Positions 20,105-29,701 of a DNA stretch of 64,000 bases are shown here, in pieces. The position numbers and the translations under genes were made by a program. Within the stretch, counting starts at the first letter, position 1, and the number at the start of each line of letters is the position of its first letter. The notes beneath the pieces are model-generated. The model was given only the letters and a program-made list of their open reading frames with translations, searched no databases and was not told the origin of the DNA. The stretch spans positions 753,001 through 817,000 of the forward strand of contig JAHRHY010000022.1 in the NCBI GenBank assembly GCA_019671135.1, read 5' to 3'. Source of the stretch: Linnemannia hyalina. Lineage: Eukaryota; Mortierellomycota; Mortierellomycetes; Mortierellales; Mortierellaceae.

Positions 20105-20851
20105 CTAATTTTCAGCCTTCGGCTCCTTGACCGGCGTGCCATTCGCCGTGCCCTCGGACGACACCTCGCGGCGCGTGTCGAATTCCTTCTTGGCGCCCTC
20201 CAGGGCCGCCAACTTCTTGGTCTTGTCTTCGGGCGTAAACTGTTTGCTGGTCTGCTGCTTCGTGACGGCCAGGATCGCGTCGGCATACATGTCGTTGATG
20301 TCCTTGAAGCGCTGGTACAGCTCGGCGCGCAGCGTAGTGGCGTGCGTATTGCTGCCGTCGGCATCCTTCTGCTCCTTGCAGCGGAAGTAGCTTTCGGCGC
20401 AGCTGGGCGTGTCGCCGAGCTCGACCTTGCGCAGGCAGCGGATGCTGTGGTACTTGCACACGTCATCTCTCATGTTTGCGACCGGGCTGGCCTTTCCGAT
20501 TTCATCCTCGGTGAGCGAGCGGAAGCAGAAGCAGCGAGTGTCAAACTGCCACGGGTCGGCGGCCATGCCGTCCTCCGTGTTGGGCTGCGGCGCAAAGCCG
20601 CTCGACGGCGGCAGGCGCATGTGCACGCGCGAATACTCGTACGAGTCCTTTTCGATCGGGTTCATCGGGTCAGCGTTGTAGCAGAGCGATTCATATTCCG
20701 ACGGCGTCTTGTACGTGCCATCGGCTCCGGTTGCGCAGTAGCGGTAGCACGCGACGCCATCCGTGTACTTGCACTCGGCTGGCCACTGGCCGGGATCGGC
20801 CGCGGCAACGACGGACGCAAGGGCGGCAAAGGCAAAAACGGTAAGCTGCAT
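20105..20851 (-). CDS. Secreted cysteine-rich protein, function unknown
   Basis: 248 aa from MQLTVFAFAALASVVAA, a clear signal peptide probably cleaved after AAA before DPGQW; an in-frame ATG at 20878 would add nine residues and spoil the signal. The mature part has ten cysteines (AEC, VACYRYC, SLC, RCFC, DVC, IRC, PSC, FRC), suggesting disulfide bonds, then a charged helical stretch (LYQRFKDINDMYADAILAV) and a Lys/Glu-rich tail. No known family recognised. It is strongly GC-rich with G/C third positions, unlike everything around it, and looks like a single-exon host gene. Confidence 0.75.
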   Translation of the reverse strand: MQLTVFAFAALASVVAAADPGQWPAECKYTDGVACYRYCATGADGTYKTPSEYESLCYNADPMNPIEKDSYEYSRVHMRLPPSSGFAPQPNTEDGMAADPWQFDTRCFCFRSLTEDEIGKASPVANMRDDVCKYHSIRCLRKVELGDTPSCAESYFRCKEQKDADGSNTHATTLRAELYQRFKDINDMYADAILAVTKQQTSKQFTPEDKTKKLAALEGAKKEFDTRREVSSEGTANGTPVKEPKAEN

Positions 20852-21339
20852 GTTCGGGGATGCAGTCATGAGCAACACTCCTTTCTCTCAACAGTAATTG
20901 TGATAGCAATGTCGCAGAGCCTTACGAACGTTTGGTCAAGAATGTGCAGAAGTGTGCAGGGCGTTTTACAGGTGTTCTCGTGAGCGTTCTATAAGCGTTC
21001 TTGATAGAGGTCTGTGGCGTTCTTGTGGACGTTCTGTGAAGGAGATCTCTTGTGTGGCAGATCTTGCGATGGCACTGGTAGTGGTTCTTGCAGTAGTTGT
21101 TGCGAGCGTTGTGAATGCTGTTGTGAGCCTAGAGTCTTGAGGTAGGATAAAATGTGTTTTTTGTGTAAGGTGCTGGATAGGTGCGACTTCTTTTTATATG
21201 TGAAGAGGGCTGTAAACAGATCGAGTTTTTGTCTTTTGGGCTTGGAGAGTTCAGGAAGAAGAACTGGGACCGCCAAAGGATCAGGGCAAGTAGAGGCAGC
21301 AGTAACAGAAAACATCAAGGGCCTGTTGAAAAAATGGGG
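20852..21339. other. Upstream region of the secreted-protein gene, no other gene seen
   Basis: Contains loosely repeated GAGCGTTCTTG-like words between about 20970 and 21050. Open frames here lack any recognisable feature. The minus-strand promoter of the secreted-protein gene should lie here, but no clear TATA box is visible close to the start. Confidence 0.4.
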
Positions 21340-21880
21340 TGTGCTAAAGGAGGGGAGCTAGGAAGAAAAAAAGAAGGGGGATACAACCTGGGTGCAGAGA
21401 TGGGAAGAGGGAGTGAAAGCTAAACAACGACAGATGCTATTGAGTGGGGGAAAAAAGGGACGCTAGAAATAAGCAGGAGAGGCCAGCAAGACAAAGAGGA
21501 GACGAAGACAGAGGGGGAAGCAAAAAAAAGGGGGGGAGGATCACAAAAAAAAAGACGGGGATGCAGATGGAAATGCAGAAAAAAGAGATGGGAATACAAA
21601 AAAAAAGGGAGGGACGAAAAAAATCTCAGGGGAGGGACAAAGAAAAAGAAAGAAAAAACACGCAAGGGGGGGAAGGAAAAGAATGTTAGGGAGAGAGCGA
21701 CAAAAAAATGTCTGGGGAGGGACATTTAAAAAAAAAGTGGGAATGCAAAAAAAGTAGATGGACATGAAAAAAAAATTGGCGGAAAAAAGTTGAGATGAAA
21801 AAAAAATGGGAGGACGCCGAGCAAAAGATGGGATGGACGGATGCAGGGTGAGAAAAAGGGGAAAGATGCCGAAAATTCCA
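21340..21880 (+). repeat. Purine-rich (A/G) low-complexity tract
   Basis: About 540 bp composed almost only of A and G on the plus strand, with many runs of A and of G (AAAAAAGGGAGGGACG type). Open frames across it (Phe/Leu/Pro-rich on the minus strand) are composition artefacts. Confidence 0.8.
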
Positions 21881-21898
21881 AGTGCTATTCAACTGAAC

Positions 21899-21954
21899 AA
21901 CTGGCTTGTGGCAGCCAAGCGTTCATAGCGACGTTGCTTTTTGATCCGGCTCTT
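21899..21954 (+). rRNA. LSU (25S) rRNA fragment, ~56 nt
   Basis: AACTGGCTTGTGGCAGCCAA and the following bases match the highly conserved peptidyl-transferase-region segment of fungal 25S rRNA up to TTTTTGATCC. Then nine bases are missing before GGCTCTT. One of four fragments of the same rRNA segment in this window. Confidence 0.75.
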
Positions 21955-22239
21955 TTGATGGGCGAGTGAACTTATCTTCCTCCACCTGCGCTAACACCTA
22001 CCGACAATGCATGAAAATGCCATACATATCCCACAATATCAAGCAATCTGAATCATCTTTTGAAGTTCTGAGAAGTATGGGGATGGAATTAACGAGAAGA
22101 AAGAGTCTGTTTTCTTTATTTTGCACCACAGAGCAGATAATAAACAGTATCGGCTCATGTGACGTGCTTGGTTGAGCGTCTCTTCGTTAAATAAAAAGGG
22201 ATAAATAAAATAAACCCGTACCGCAACAGTTCTTAACTA
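21955..22239. other. No gene seen
   Basis: Unremarkable AT-rich sequence between an rRNA fragment and the Tc1-type element. Confidence 0.4.
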
Positions 22240-22490
22240 AAGTGCTCCAATCAATTGATCAACCAAAACGCGATTTCGACTTTTTTTTTTAGATGCTCTT
22301 TCGTCATCTTTGCAATCAACCCCGGGATGCCACTCGATGATTCCTAGACTTCGTGGTCATGCTTCTGTTGGAACTATATCCACGTTGGCAATGACGTCAT
22401 CATGAATTATTTTTTTTGAATTCAAAAGGTTTGGTTGATCAATTGATTGAAAATCACGATCTTCAAGTTCATCGTCTCTGCCATGGTCAT

Positions 22491-23114
22491 TCAGTATTTT
22501 ATTGGACCGCCTCTGCTTTTGATCAATGCATCTATGCGTTTGGGCATGCTCTTGTACAAATCAGGCAGAAGGTTAGGGGGGAGATTATTCCAAATATCCT
22601 GCACGCGTTCCCAGAGCTCATCCAAGCTTTTCGGCGCCTGTTCTTGTTGGGCAAGTCGCTGTTTTATATAAGCCCAAACGTGTTCGATAATGTTGAGGTC
22701 CGGGGAGTTGGCTGGCCAGTCGAGAACAGTGAACTCCTGCTCGGCAAGCCATTGTTGTACCACGTTTGCTGTATGTACTCGAGAGTTGTCCTGCTGAAAG
22801 ATCGATTCCGAAGGATCCATTCCGTTCCAAGTGAATGAGTTGAGAACATAATCGTTGAGGAAGGTGAGGAAGAATTCCGAATCCAACGTCCCATGGATCC
22901 TGCTTAGGTCTCCTATTCCGTAAAAAGTGATGCATCCCCAGACCATCATCTTCCCTCCTCCACCTTGTGGCGTTAGACGGACTTGATGAGGCAGCAGACG
23001 TTTGTGCTCCTGGCCGCTGTAATAGTACTTCCTGCCAAAAGACCCCACGCGACTGATCATGCTCTCATCAGAGAACATCGCACGTTTCCAGTCATCTACT
23101 GTCCAGTCCTTATG
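22491..23114 (-). pseudogene. Tc1 transposase, C-terminal catalytic part
   Basis: Carries the DD34E triad: FSDES, then IFQQDNSRVHTA, and exactly 34 residues later IIEHVW after NSPDLN. The part before KDWTVDDWKRAM is on the other side of the Gypsy element (28733-29161); the junction EH/KDW is in frame once the insertion and one TTATG are removed. Confidence 0.85.
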
Positions 23115-23312
23115 TGTCACGAGACAAGAGCTTGCTCTTGTGACTTCGCCCTAACGAGTATAAAAGGGCCTTAGATAGCAAATCTATAGCTCTTTACTTG
23201 GTATCGCCAATACAACATACTCTTTAACCTATTCCTTATACTCATTTCTTAGTCCTTGATCAAGGTTCTCTTTATCTACTTCATTCTATTGCTTGGTCTG
23301 CTTTCTTGACAA
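23115..23312 (+). repeat. 5' LTR of the Gypsy element
   Basis: TGTCACGAG to TTGACA. TATAAAAG at 23159-23166 is a likely TATA box; a transcript starting about 37 bases downstream would begin near ACTTGGTAT (23196-23204). Confidence 0.9.
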
Positions 23313-23321
23313 TACCAAGTC
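23313..23321 (+). other. Self-priming primer-binding site candidate
   Basis: ATACCAAGT begins at the first base after the LTR and is the exact complement of ACTTGGTAT at 23196-23204, the expected mRNA 5' end. In Tf1/sushi elements the mRNA 5' end folds back on this site as primer. Confidence 0.6.
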
Positions 23322-23529
23322 ATACACCTAAAGAACCTTGGATCAAACTTTGTCTGTTTTCTATTGATATACTTCAGCGCTCAAAAAAAAAAAAAAAAAA
23401 AAAAGCCTTTTCCACAACAAAACCAAACCCTATCTTCTTCAAATTCTTTCCTCTTTTACTACCATCTTCCGTACACAACCCACAACCCTCAGAAACTACA
23501 ACAACTCTTCACTTTCCGTATCAACTACA

Positions 23530-24825
23530 ATGCTACCCGATAGTGAGATCCTTACAGCCAACGCGCGCTTCCAAGCACTGATGGACCGAGTAGCCACACT
23601 TGAACAAATAGTTCAGACGGTCACTCCCTTGCAAGCCAAAGTCACCGAACTCGAGGAGACTGTTCAGAAGTACCGTGATATGCTGGACTTCATTCTTTCG
23701 AACGAAGATTTCTTCACAAGCCTGACCGTCAACCTCAACCCTCGATTACTCAGCCTCGAATCCAACGTCCAGAAGATGACGTCACAATTACCACCCATCA
23801 CTCGCGCAGAACTAGGCAAACTATTTTATGATCACAAGACCGATGTCACCAACACAGTGAGTGCCATCTTCCAATCAACTACACCTCACTCCAGCAATAG
23901 CTCCCCTTCGAGGCCAAAAGTAGCACCCCCCGCAGTCTTCTCCGGCAAGCGTGAAGATTGGAAAGGGTTTCAGGCTCAGCTGGAACTCTTCTTCGTTGCA
24001 AACGAGACCCTCTATCCGAACGACCACGACCGCATTGTGCTGGCTATCTCGCGCCTCGGTGATACTGCAGCGTTCAAGTACATGCAGAGATACGTTCCGT
24101 CCTTCAAGTTGCCTGTCGAGGAGAGACCCGCATGTATTTCTAACCTGGATCAGTTCTTTGCTCTTATGAGTAAGAACTTTGGAGTCTCCAATGCTCACGT
24201 CCTAGCAGAAGCCCAACTCCGTCAACTTAGACAGCGCGGTTCTGCCATCGACTATACAAACCGTTTCGTCAACCTTGCAGCGGATACAGCATGGAATGAT
24301 AGCGCAATGATTTCACAGTTCCGCCTCGGCCTGAAGGAGTCTGTTCAAGAAGCCATGGCAAACTACCCCGAGCCACCTACCTTTGCCGAGTTTTCACAAT
24401 TGGCTATCGACATCGACAACCGACAGTACGGCTATGCAGTGACCCGTTCCGGCAACAAATCTTCCAGCACTCCGTCCCGTTCCACCACTGCCCACACTTC
24501 TACTACCACTCAAGCCTCATCCACCCCAACTACCGCGTCCACCCCTGCTACCTCAGCTCCCGCGACCACTTCGATGGACATGGATCTCTCGCATGCTCGC
24601 CATGGTCCTTTGCCACCGTCTGAGCGTCTTCGTCGTCAAAAGGAAGGACTGTGCACCTACTGTGGTTCAGCAGATCATTGGCTTGACGACTGCCCCAAGA
24701 AACCTGCAAAGCCCTCGTTCAAGAACGCCCCAAAGGCAACAGCCTCGATCTCGGCCCTTCAGCCTACACAGACTAGCGACCAGCCCGATGCAATCTCTTT
24801 CCAATTGGAAAAAGATTCAGCCTAG
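23530..24825 (+). CDS. Gypsy Gag
   Basis: 431 aa. An N-terminal coiled-coil-like stretch (LEQIVQTVTPLQAKVTELEE) is followed by a retrotransposon Gag core (FSGKREDWKGFQAQLELFF, then RGSAIDYTNRFVNLAADTAW), a Ser/Thr-rich linker and one zinc knuckle CTYCGSADHWLDDC near residue 375. It forms the particle and binds the element RNA. A run of about 25 A (23379-23404) precedes the start in the leader. Ends at TAG 24823-24825. Confidence 0.9.
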   Translation: MLPDSEILTANARFQALMDRVATLEQIVQTVTPLQAKVTELEETVQKYRDMLDFILSNEDFFTSLTVNLNPRLLSLESNVQKMTSQLPPITRAELGKLFYDHKTDVTNTVSAIFQSTTPHSSNSSPSRPKVAPPAVFSGKREDWKGFQAQLELFFVANETLYPNDHDRIVLAISRLGDTAAFKYMQRYVPSFKLPVEERPACISNLDQFFALMSKNFGVSNAHVLAEAQLRQLRQRGSAIDYTNRFVNLAADTAWNDSAMISQFRLGLKESVQEAMANYPEPPTFAEFSQLAIDIDNRQYGYAVTRSGNKSSSTPSRSTTAHTSTTTQASSTPTTASTPATSAPATTSMDMDLSHARHGPLPPSERLRRQKEGLCTYCGSADHWLDDCPKKPAKPSFKNAPKATASISALQPTQTSDQPDAISFQLEKDSA

Positions 24826-24839
24826 ACAGTAAAGTTGGA

Positions 24840-27800
24840 GTGTGTCTGGGCGAGCTGTATAACAAATCTCCAAATGATCCTCTGCTATCCCCTATTACTA
24901 TTCCAATTACTCTTCACTTCCAAAACTCCTCACTACCAGTCCATGCAATGATCGTCTCAGGAGCAACCATCTCATTCATTCATCAAAATCTAGCACAACA
25001 GCACAATCTTCCACTAGCACAACACTTATTACAAATCTCTCTTGCCAATGGTTCAACACATACCTCTCATCACGCCACCACATTGGTTATGCAATCCCAC
25101 TCACAACACTTTTCCACACACACTTTTCAACTCATTGCACTTGGCAATTATGCCATTATTCTTGGCATGGACTGGCTCCGCTCACACAACCCATATATCG
25201 ACTGGGAGAAACGAACCATTACTATGCCATGCCTCCATCAGCACACACTCGACAAGCTTTCCCCCCTTGCACAATCAACAATGCCTCGATCCATCCCTTC
25301 CTTCCAGGAACAAGACCGAATCCTTCTGCCACCTTCCAAACCCAAATCCACTTTGGTTCCCACCAAGTACACCTCAGGATCCAACCAACTATCCAAATCC
25401 GCCAAGAACCGATCAGCAACCAACATCTCCATTATTAGCAATACACAACTCCGTCAGATCCTCAAGACCAATCAAGGAGTCGGATACATGCTCGACGTCT
25501 CTCGAATCGAAGAACTCGCCAGCGCAACCACCAACGACAACTCTATCCCTGAATCAAAACCCACAGTCCAACTGCCCGAGAAATATGCCGAATATGCTCA
25601 GGTATTCTCCAAGACGCAAGCCGACAAGCTACCGCCACATCGACCCTATGATCACAATATCCCTGTGGTCGAAGGAGCCACCGTGCCATTTGGACCAGTG
25701 TACAACCTATCACAAACGGAACTGCAAGTTCTACGCGAATATATTCAAGAAAACCTTGCAAAAGGGTTCATCCGTCGATCCGAGTCTCCAGCTGGCGCCC
25801 CCGTCCTTTTTGTTAAAAAGAAAGACGGTTCTCTCCGCCTCTGTGTCGACTATCGAGGCCTCAACAAGGTGACTGTCCCCAATCGATGCCCTCTGCCACT
25901 GATCTCCGAAACTTTCGACCGACTAGGCAAAGCCAAGTATTTCACCAAGCTCGACATGCGAGGAGCATACAATCTTCTCCGCATCAAGGAGGGCGACGAA
26001 TGGAAGACTGCATTCCGCTGCCGCTATGGCCACTTCGAGTATACAGTCATGCCCTTCGGACTAATGAACGCTCCCGGAACTTTCCAAGCTTTCGCCAACG
26101 ACGTCCTCCGCGATTACCTAGATGACTTTGTCGTGCTATACATTGACGACATTCTCATCTACTCCGACACCCTTGAGGAACATACCGCGCATGTCCGCAA
26201 AGTTCTCAGCAAGCTCCAAGACGCTGGTCTATGCTTAAAACTCGAGAAATGCTCGTTCGACAAGGACAAAGTCGAATTCCTCGGCTTTGTGATCGGAACT
26301 GACGGTATTTCTATGGACCCCGCCAAGGTTGCCGCCATTCGCGATTGGCCCACTCCCTCTTCCGTTTCGGATGTCCAGTGCTTTCTGGGTTTCTCCAACT
26401 TCTACCGTCGTTTTGTACGGAAATACTCCCATATCGCCGCGCCTCTCACCGCGTTACTCAAGAAAAATACTAACTTTGTCTGGACCGCTATCGCACAAGC
26501 CGCTTTCACGGAGCTCAAGTCACGCTTCATGTCTGGCCCCGTCCTTCGGCATTTCCAACCAGATCGCCCCTGCATCATTGAAACTGACGCTTCTGACAAG
26601 GCCCTCGGCGCTGTCTGCAGTCAGCGTGACCAAGATGGACGCCTACATCCTATCGCTTACTACTCCCGAAAACTATTGCCTGCTGAACTCAACTATCAGA
26701 TCTACGACAAAGAACTCCTTGCCATTGTGTCTGCCTTTAAACATTGGCGACACTACCTGGAATTCTCGCCCGCTACCACGGAAGTCATCACCGACCACAG
26801 AAATCTTGAGTACTTTACCACCACGCGCCAATTGAGCCGCCGTCAAGTCCGCTGGTCTGAAATCTTGTCTGACTACAACTTTACCATCCATTACCGCCCT
26901 GGCTCCCAGAATGCCGCTGCCGATGCTTTGTCCCGGCGGGACAACCCTGGAGAGGGAGGTGCGGCCCAGCACGGCAAGACCGAGATGACCCTCCTACCGC
27001 CGATCCAGATTCTGAACACCATCCAGGCCCGGTCACTGCAACCAGAGACGCCAGCGATCCAGGAAAAAATCAAGACACTAATCCCCGATGATCTATACTT
27101 TGGTCCAATACTCGCCAAGACCGCAAAGTCGAACTCGGACAATGCCCAGTACTCAATTCAAGATGGGCTACTCCTGCGGGATGGCCTTGTCTGCGTCCCC
27201 GACGATCCCGAACTCAAGAAACAAATCCTTCAAGAATGTCACGACGCCCCAACCGCCGGTCATTTTGGAATTACCAAGACCTCAGACCTTGTCAGTCGAA
27301 CCTTTTACTGGCCTTCCATGTGGCGTTACATCAAGGATTACATCAACGGTTGTGACACCTGCCAACGGACAAAGTCATCCACTCACAAGCCTTATGGACT
27401 TTTACAACCCCTGCCTGTACCCGATCGCCCCTGGACCTCAGTATCGATGGATTTCATCACCCAACTCCCCCCCTCAAACGGCTATACGGCAATCTGTGTT
27501 TTTGTGGACCGATTCACCAAGATGGCACACTTTGTCCCCACCTACGACAACATCAATGCACAGGATACGGTCTGTTTGTTCCTAGAACGCGTATTTTCAG
27601 CCCACGGTCTCCCGGATGACATTGTTTCTGACAGAGGCGCCACCTTCACTTCAGCCTTCGTTTCCACCATGTTCAAGTCTCTGGGGATCAATCAGAAGCT
27701 TTCTACCGCCTACCACCAACGCACCGATGGACAGACCGAGAGAGTAAATTCAATACTGGAACAGTACCTACGAGGGTATATCGACTATCAGCAAACGGAC

Positions 27801-28520
27801 TGGAGCACCCTTCTACCGATAGCAGAATTTGCATACAACAACGCAACACACTCAACAACAAAAACAACACCATTCTTTGCCAACCTCGGCTACCATCCGA
27901 AATTCACCATCACCATCCCAAGAGTCTCGAAGGACAATGTCCCAGCCCAGGAACGCGTCCAGGCCCTAAAGAACCTCTATGCGGAGATGCAACTCAATAT
28001 TCACACCGCCATTGAACAGCATGCCAGGAACTTCGACACCAAGGCCCAACCACAACCCAATCTGCAAGTAGGAGATCTTGTATGGCTAGACGCCCGGAAC
28101 CTCCAAACGAACAGACCATGCAAGAAGCTCGACCATAAGCGCATGGGCCCTTACCGTATTCTCGAAAAAATCGGCACTCGATCCTTCCGTCTCGATTTAC
28201 CACCAACGACCAAGCTACATCCTGTCTTTCATGTAAACTTACTTGAGCGTGCGCATCCAGATACGATCCCCGGTCGAGCCTCAAAACGACCTCCTCCGCT
28301 TGTCGTCTCCGGCGATGAGGAGTACGAGGTTGAGGCCATTTTGGATTCACGGATCAGGCGCAACCACCTTGAATACTATATACATTGGAGAGGCTACCCC
28401 GTATCCGAACGAACCTGGGAACCGGCCGCCTGTGTCAAGAATTCCCCGGACCTTGTTCGCGAGTTCCATCTGCAACACCCTCACAAACCCAGCCAAAGGC
28501 CTCTTGGAACTCGGCCCTAG
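24840..28520 (+). CDS. Gypsy Pol: protease, RT, RNase H, integrase, chromodomain
   Basis: About 1226 codons, open upstream into gag without an ATG, so probably made by -1 frameshifting (TTGGAAAAAGA at 24805-24815 is a candidate slip site). Protease near residue 39 reads MIVSGAT where D-S/T-G is required, so the catalytic Asp appears replaced by Val (codon GTC at 24954). RT has FGLMNAPGTFQ and YIDDILIYS (~434); RNase H has IIETDASDKALGAV; integrase has the HHCC module (HDAPTAGHFG...CDTCQR) and SMDF, VSDRGATFTS and QTERVN. The C-terminal chromodomain (YEVEAILDSR, YYIHWRGYP, RTWEP) would direct integration to marked chromatin. Confidence 0.9.
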   Translation: MCLGELYNKSPNDPLLSPITIPITLHFQNSSLPVHAMIVSGATISFIHQNLAQQHNLPLAQHLLQISLANGSTHTSHHATTLVMQSHSQHFSTHTFQLIALGNYAIILGMDWLRSHNPYIDWEKRTITMPCLHQHTLDKLSPLAQSTMPRSIPSFQEQDRILLPPSKPKSTLVPTKYTSGSNQLSKSAKNRSATNISIISNTQLRQILKTNQGVGYMLDVSRIEELASATTNDNSIPESKPTVQLPEKYAEYAQVFSKTQADKLPPHRPYDHNIPVVEGATVPFGPVYNLSQTELQVLREYIQENLAKGFIRRSESPAGAPVLFVKKKDGSLRLCVDYRGLNKVTVPNRCPLPLISETFDRLGKAKYFTKLDMRGAYNLLRIKEGDEWKTAFRCRYGHFEYTVMPFGLMNAPGTFQAFANDVLRDYLDDFVVLYIDDILIYSDTLEEHTAHVRKVLSKLQDAGLCLKLEKCSFDKDKVEFLGFVIGTDGISMDPAKVAAIRDWPTPSSVSDVQCFLGFSNFYRRFVRKYSHIAAPLTALLKKNTNFVWTAIAQAAFTELKSRFMSGPVLRHFQPDRPCIIETDASDKALGAVCSQRDQDGRLHPIAYYSRKLLPAELNYQIYDKELLAIVSAFKHWRHYLEFSPATTEVITDHRNLEYFTTTRQLSRRQVRWSEILSDYNFTIHYRPGSQNAAADALSRRDNPGEGGAAQHGKTEMTLLPPIQILNTIQARSLQPETPAIQEKIKTLIPDDLYFGPILAKTAKSNSDNAQYSIQDGLLLRDGLVCVPDDPELKKQILQECHDAPTAGHFGITKTSDLVSRTFYWPSMWRYIKDYINGCDTCQRTKSSTHKPYGLLQPLPVPDRPWTSVSMDFITQLPPSNGYTAICVFVDRFTKMAHFVPTYDNINAQDTVCLFLERVFSAHGLPDDIVSDRGATFTSAFVSTMFKSLGINQKLSTAYHQRTDGQTERVNSILEQYLRGYIDYQQTDWSTLLPIAEFAYNNATHSTTKTTPFFANLGYHPKFTITIPRVSKDNVPAQERVQALKNLYAEMQLNIHTAIEQHARNFDTKAQPQPNLQVGDLVWLDARNLQTNRPCKKLDHKRMGPYRILEKIGTRSFRLDLPPTTKLHPVFHVNLLERAHPDTIPGRASKRPPPLVVSGDEEYEVEAILDSRIRRNHLEYYIHWRGYPVSERTWEPAACVKNSPDLVREFHLQHPHKPSQRPLGTRP

Positions 28521-28530
28521 AGGGGGAGGT

Positions 28531-28727
28531 TGTCACGAGACAAGAGCTTGCTCTTGTGACTTCGCCCTAACGAGTATAAAAGGGCCTTAGATAGCAAATC
28601 TATAGCTCTTTACTTGGTATCGCCAATACAACATACTCTTTAACCTATTCCTTATACTCATTTCTTAGTCCTTGATCAAGGTTCTCTTTATCTACTTCAT
28701 TCTATTGCTTGGTCTGCTTTCTTGACA
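28531..28727 (+). repeat. 3' LTR of the Gypsy element
   Basis: Preceded by the purine tract AGAGGGGGAGGT and followed by TTATG. One base shorter than the 5' LTR. Confidence 0.9.
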
Positions 28728-28732
28728 TTATG

Positions 28733-29161
28733 CTCCTGTGCGAATGTAAGCCGATCCCGTACATGATTCGGTTTAAGATCAGGCTTCCTCTGTTGGACGT
28801 ATGCTCTGATTCATTTCTGCAGTAGATTCTTTCGGACCGTCTCAACATGCACCTGCACTCCATCCGTTGCTTGGAGGAACCGTTGGCCTTTGCGGAGTGT
28901 TGTCAGCTGGCCAGTCTTGAATTCACGAGCGAGAACTTCCTTTGTCCTTGGGGAGACCTTGTCCTGTCGACCCACTTTGGGAGGAGGAATGTTTTCCTTG
29001 TTTTTCTTCCTGATGTTGACTGCAGATCCGATCGAGATCCCGACTGATTTGGCCACCTGCCTGACGGATCGACCCTGAATTAACTGTTGCGTGGCATCGT
29101 GTGTTTTGGAGGGTGCTGTTGGTTTGTTTTTCCCAGTTGGATTGTTTGGTTGTGGCGGCAT
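28733..29161 (-). pseudogene. Tc1 transposase, N-terminal HTH part
   Basis: Starts MPPQPNN at 29161. QLIQGRSVRQVAKSVGISIG is a helix-turn-helix of the Tc1/paired type, followed by basic text and VETVRKNLLQK. An in-frame TGA interrupts at about 28809-28811, before IRAYVQQRKPDL and RLTFAQEH, where the Gypsy element enters. The TGA and the insertion are the only lesions noticed. Confidence 0.8.
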
Positions 29162-29701
29162 TCTGATTGGTGGATGGAGGAATAAAAGAAAATAACGATG
29201 ATGAAGAAAAAGAGTTGTAAGAAAGTTGATGTAGGAGCAGAAGAACTTGAAGATCGTGATTTACAATCAATCGATCAACCAAACCTTTTGAATTCAAGAA
29301 TTTTTTCATGATGACGTCATTACCAATATGGGTCAGGATTGCATACAAGCATGACCACGAGTCGTGGGAATCATTGAGCGGCATTCCGGGCCTGATTGCA
29401 AAGATGATGGATGAGCATCTCAAAGAAAACGTCGAAATCGCGTTTTTGTTGATCAATTGATTGGAGCACTGTAGTTCCATTGAACGCGCAATAGAAAATT
29501 TTCGCAGATTCAATTTTCCTTCGTTGAATAACCTCCACGAAGGAAAATTGATTGAAGGAAAAATGAGTGTTTCGCAGGAATTTTTCAGTCGTACATGCTG
29601 CGGTCAGAAGAAAATAGGCTTCTGACCCCAGCATATAAATGGCCAGCGGCATTGGTCAGTAATCTTTGTGTATAACTGAAAACACCTATCAATATTTCCA
29701 A

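Larger units (their letters stand above)
23115..28727 (+). mobile_element. Chromodomain Gypsy (Ty3-type) LTR retrotransposon
   Basis: LTRs at 23115-23312 (198 bp) and 28531-28727 (197 bp) differ by one T; target duplication TTATG (23110-23114 and 28728-28732). Gag and Pol lie in overlapping frames. The near-identical LTRs indicate a young insertion. The first bases after the 5' LTR complement a stretch inside the LTR, which points to Tf1/sushi-style self-priming rather than tRNA priming. Confidence 0.9.
22240..29471 (-). mobile_element. Tc1-type transposon split by a Gypsy element
   Basis: Inverted ends of about 230 bp (22240 onward and back from 29471), bounded by TA on both sides (22238-22239 and 29472-29473). 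Each end has an outer and an inner copy of TTGATCAATTGATTG, an IR/DR-like layout. Without the 5.6-kb Gypsy insertion the element is about 1.6 kb, normal for Tc1. The tips are shared with the foldback at 783-1637. Confidence 0.85.

Noticed and set aside
21420..21892. Phe/Pro-rich open frames across the purine tract
   Set aside because: Direct consequence of a strand made of A and G.
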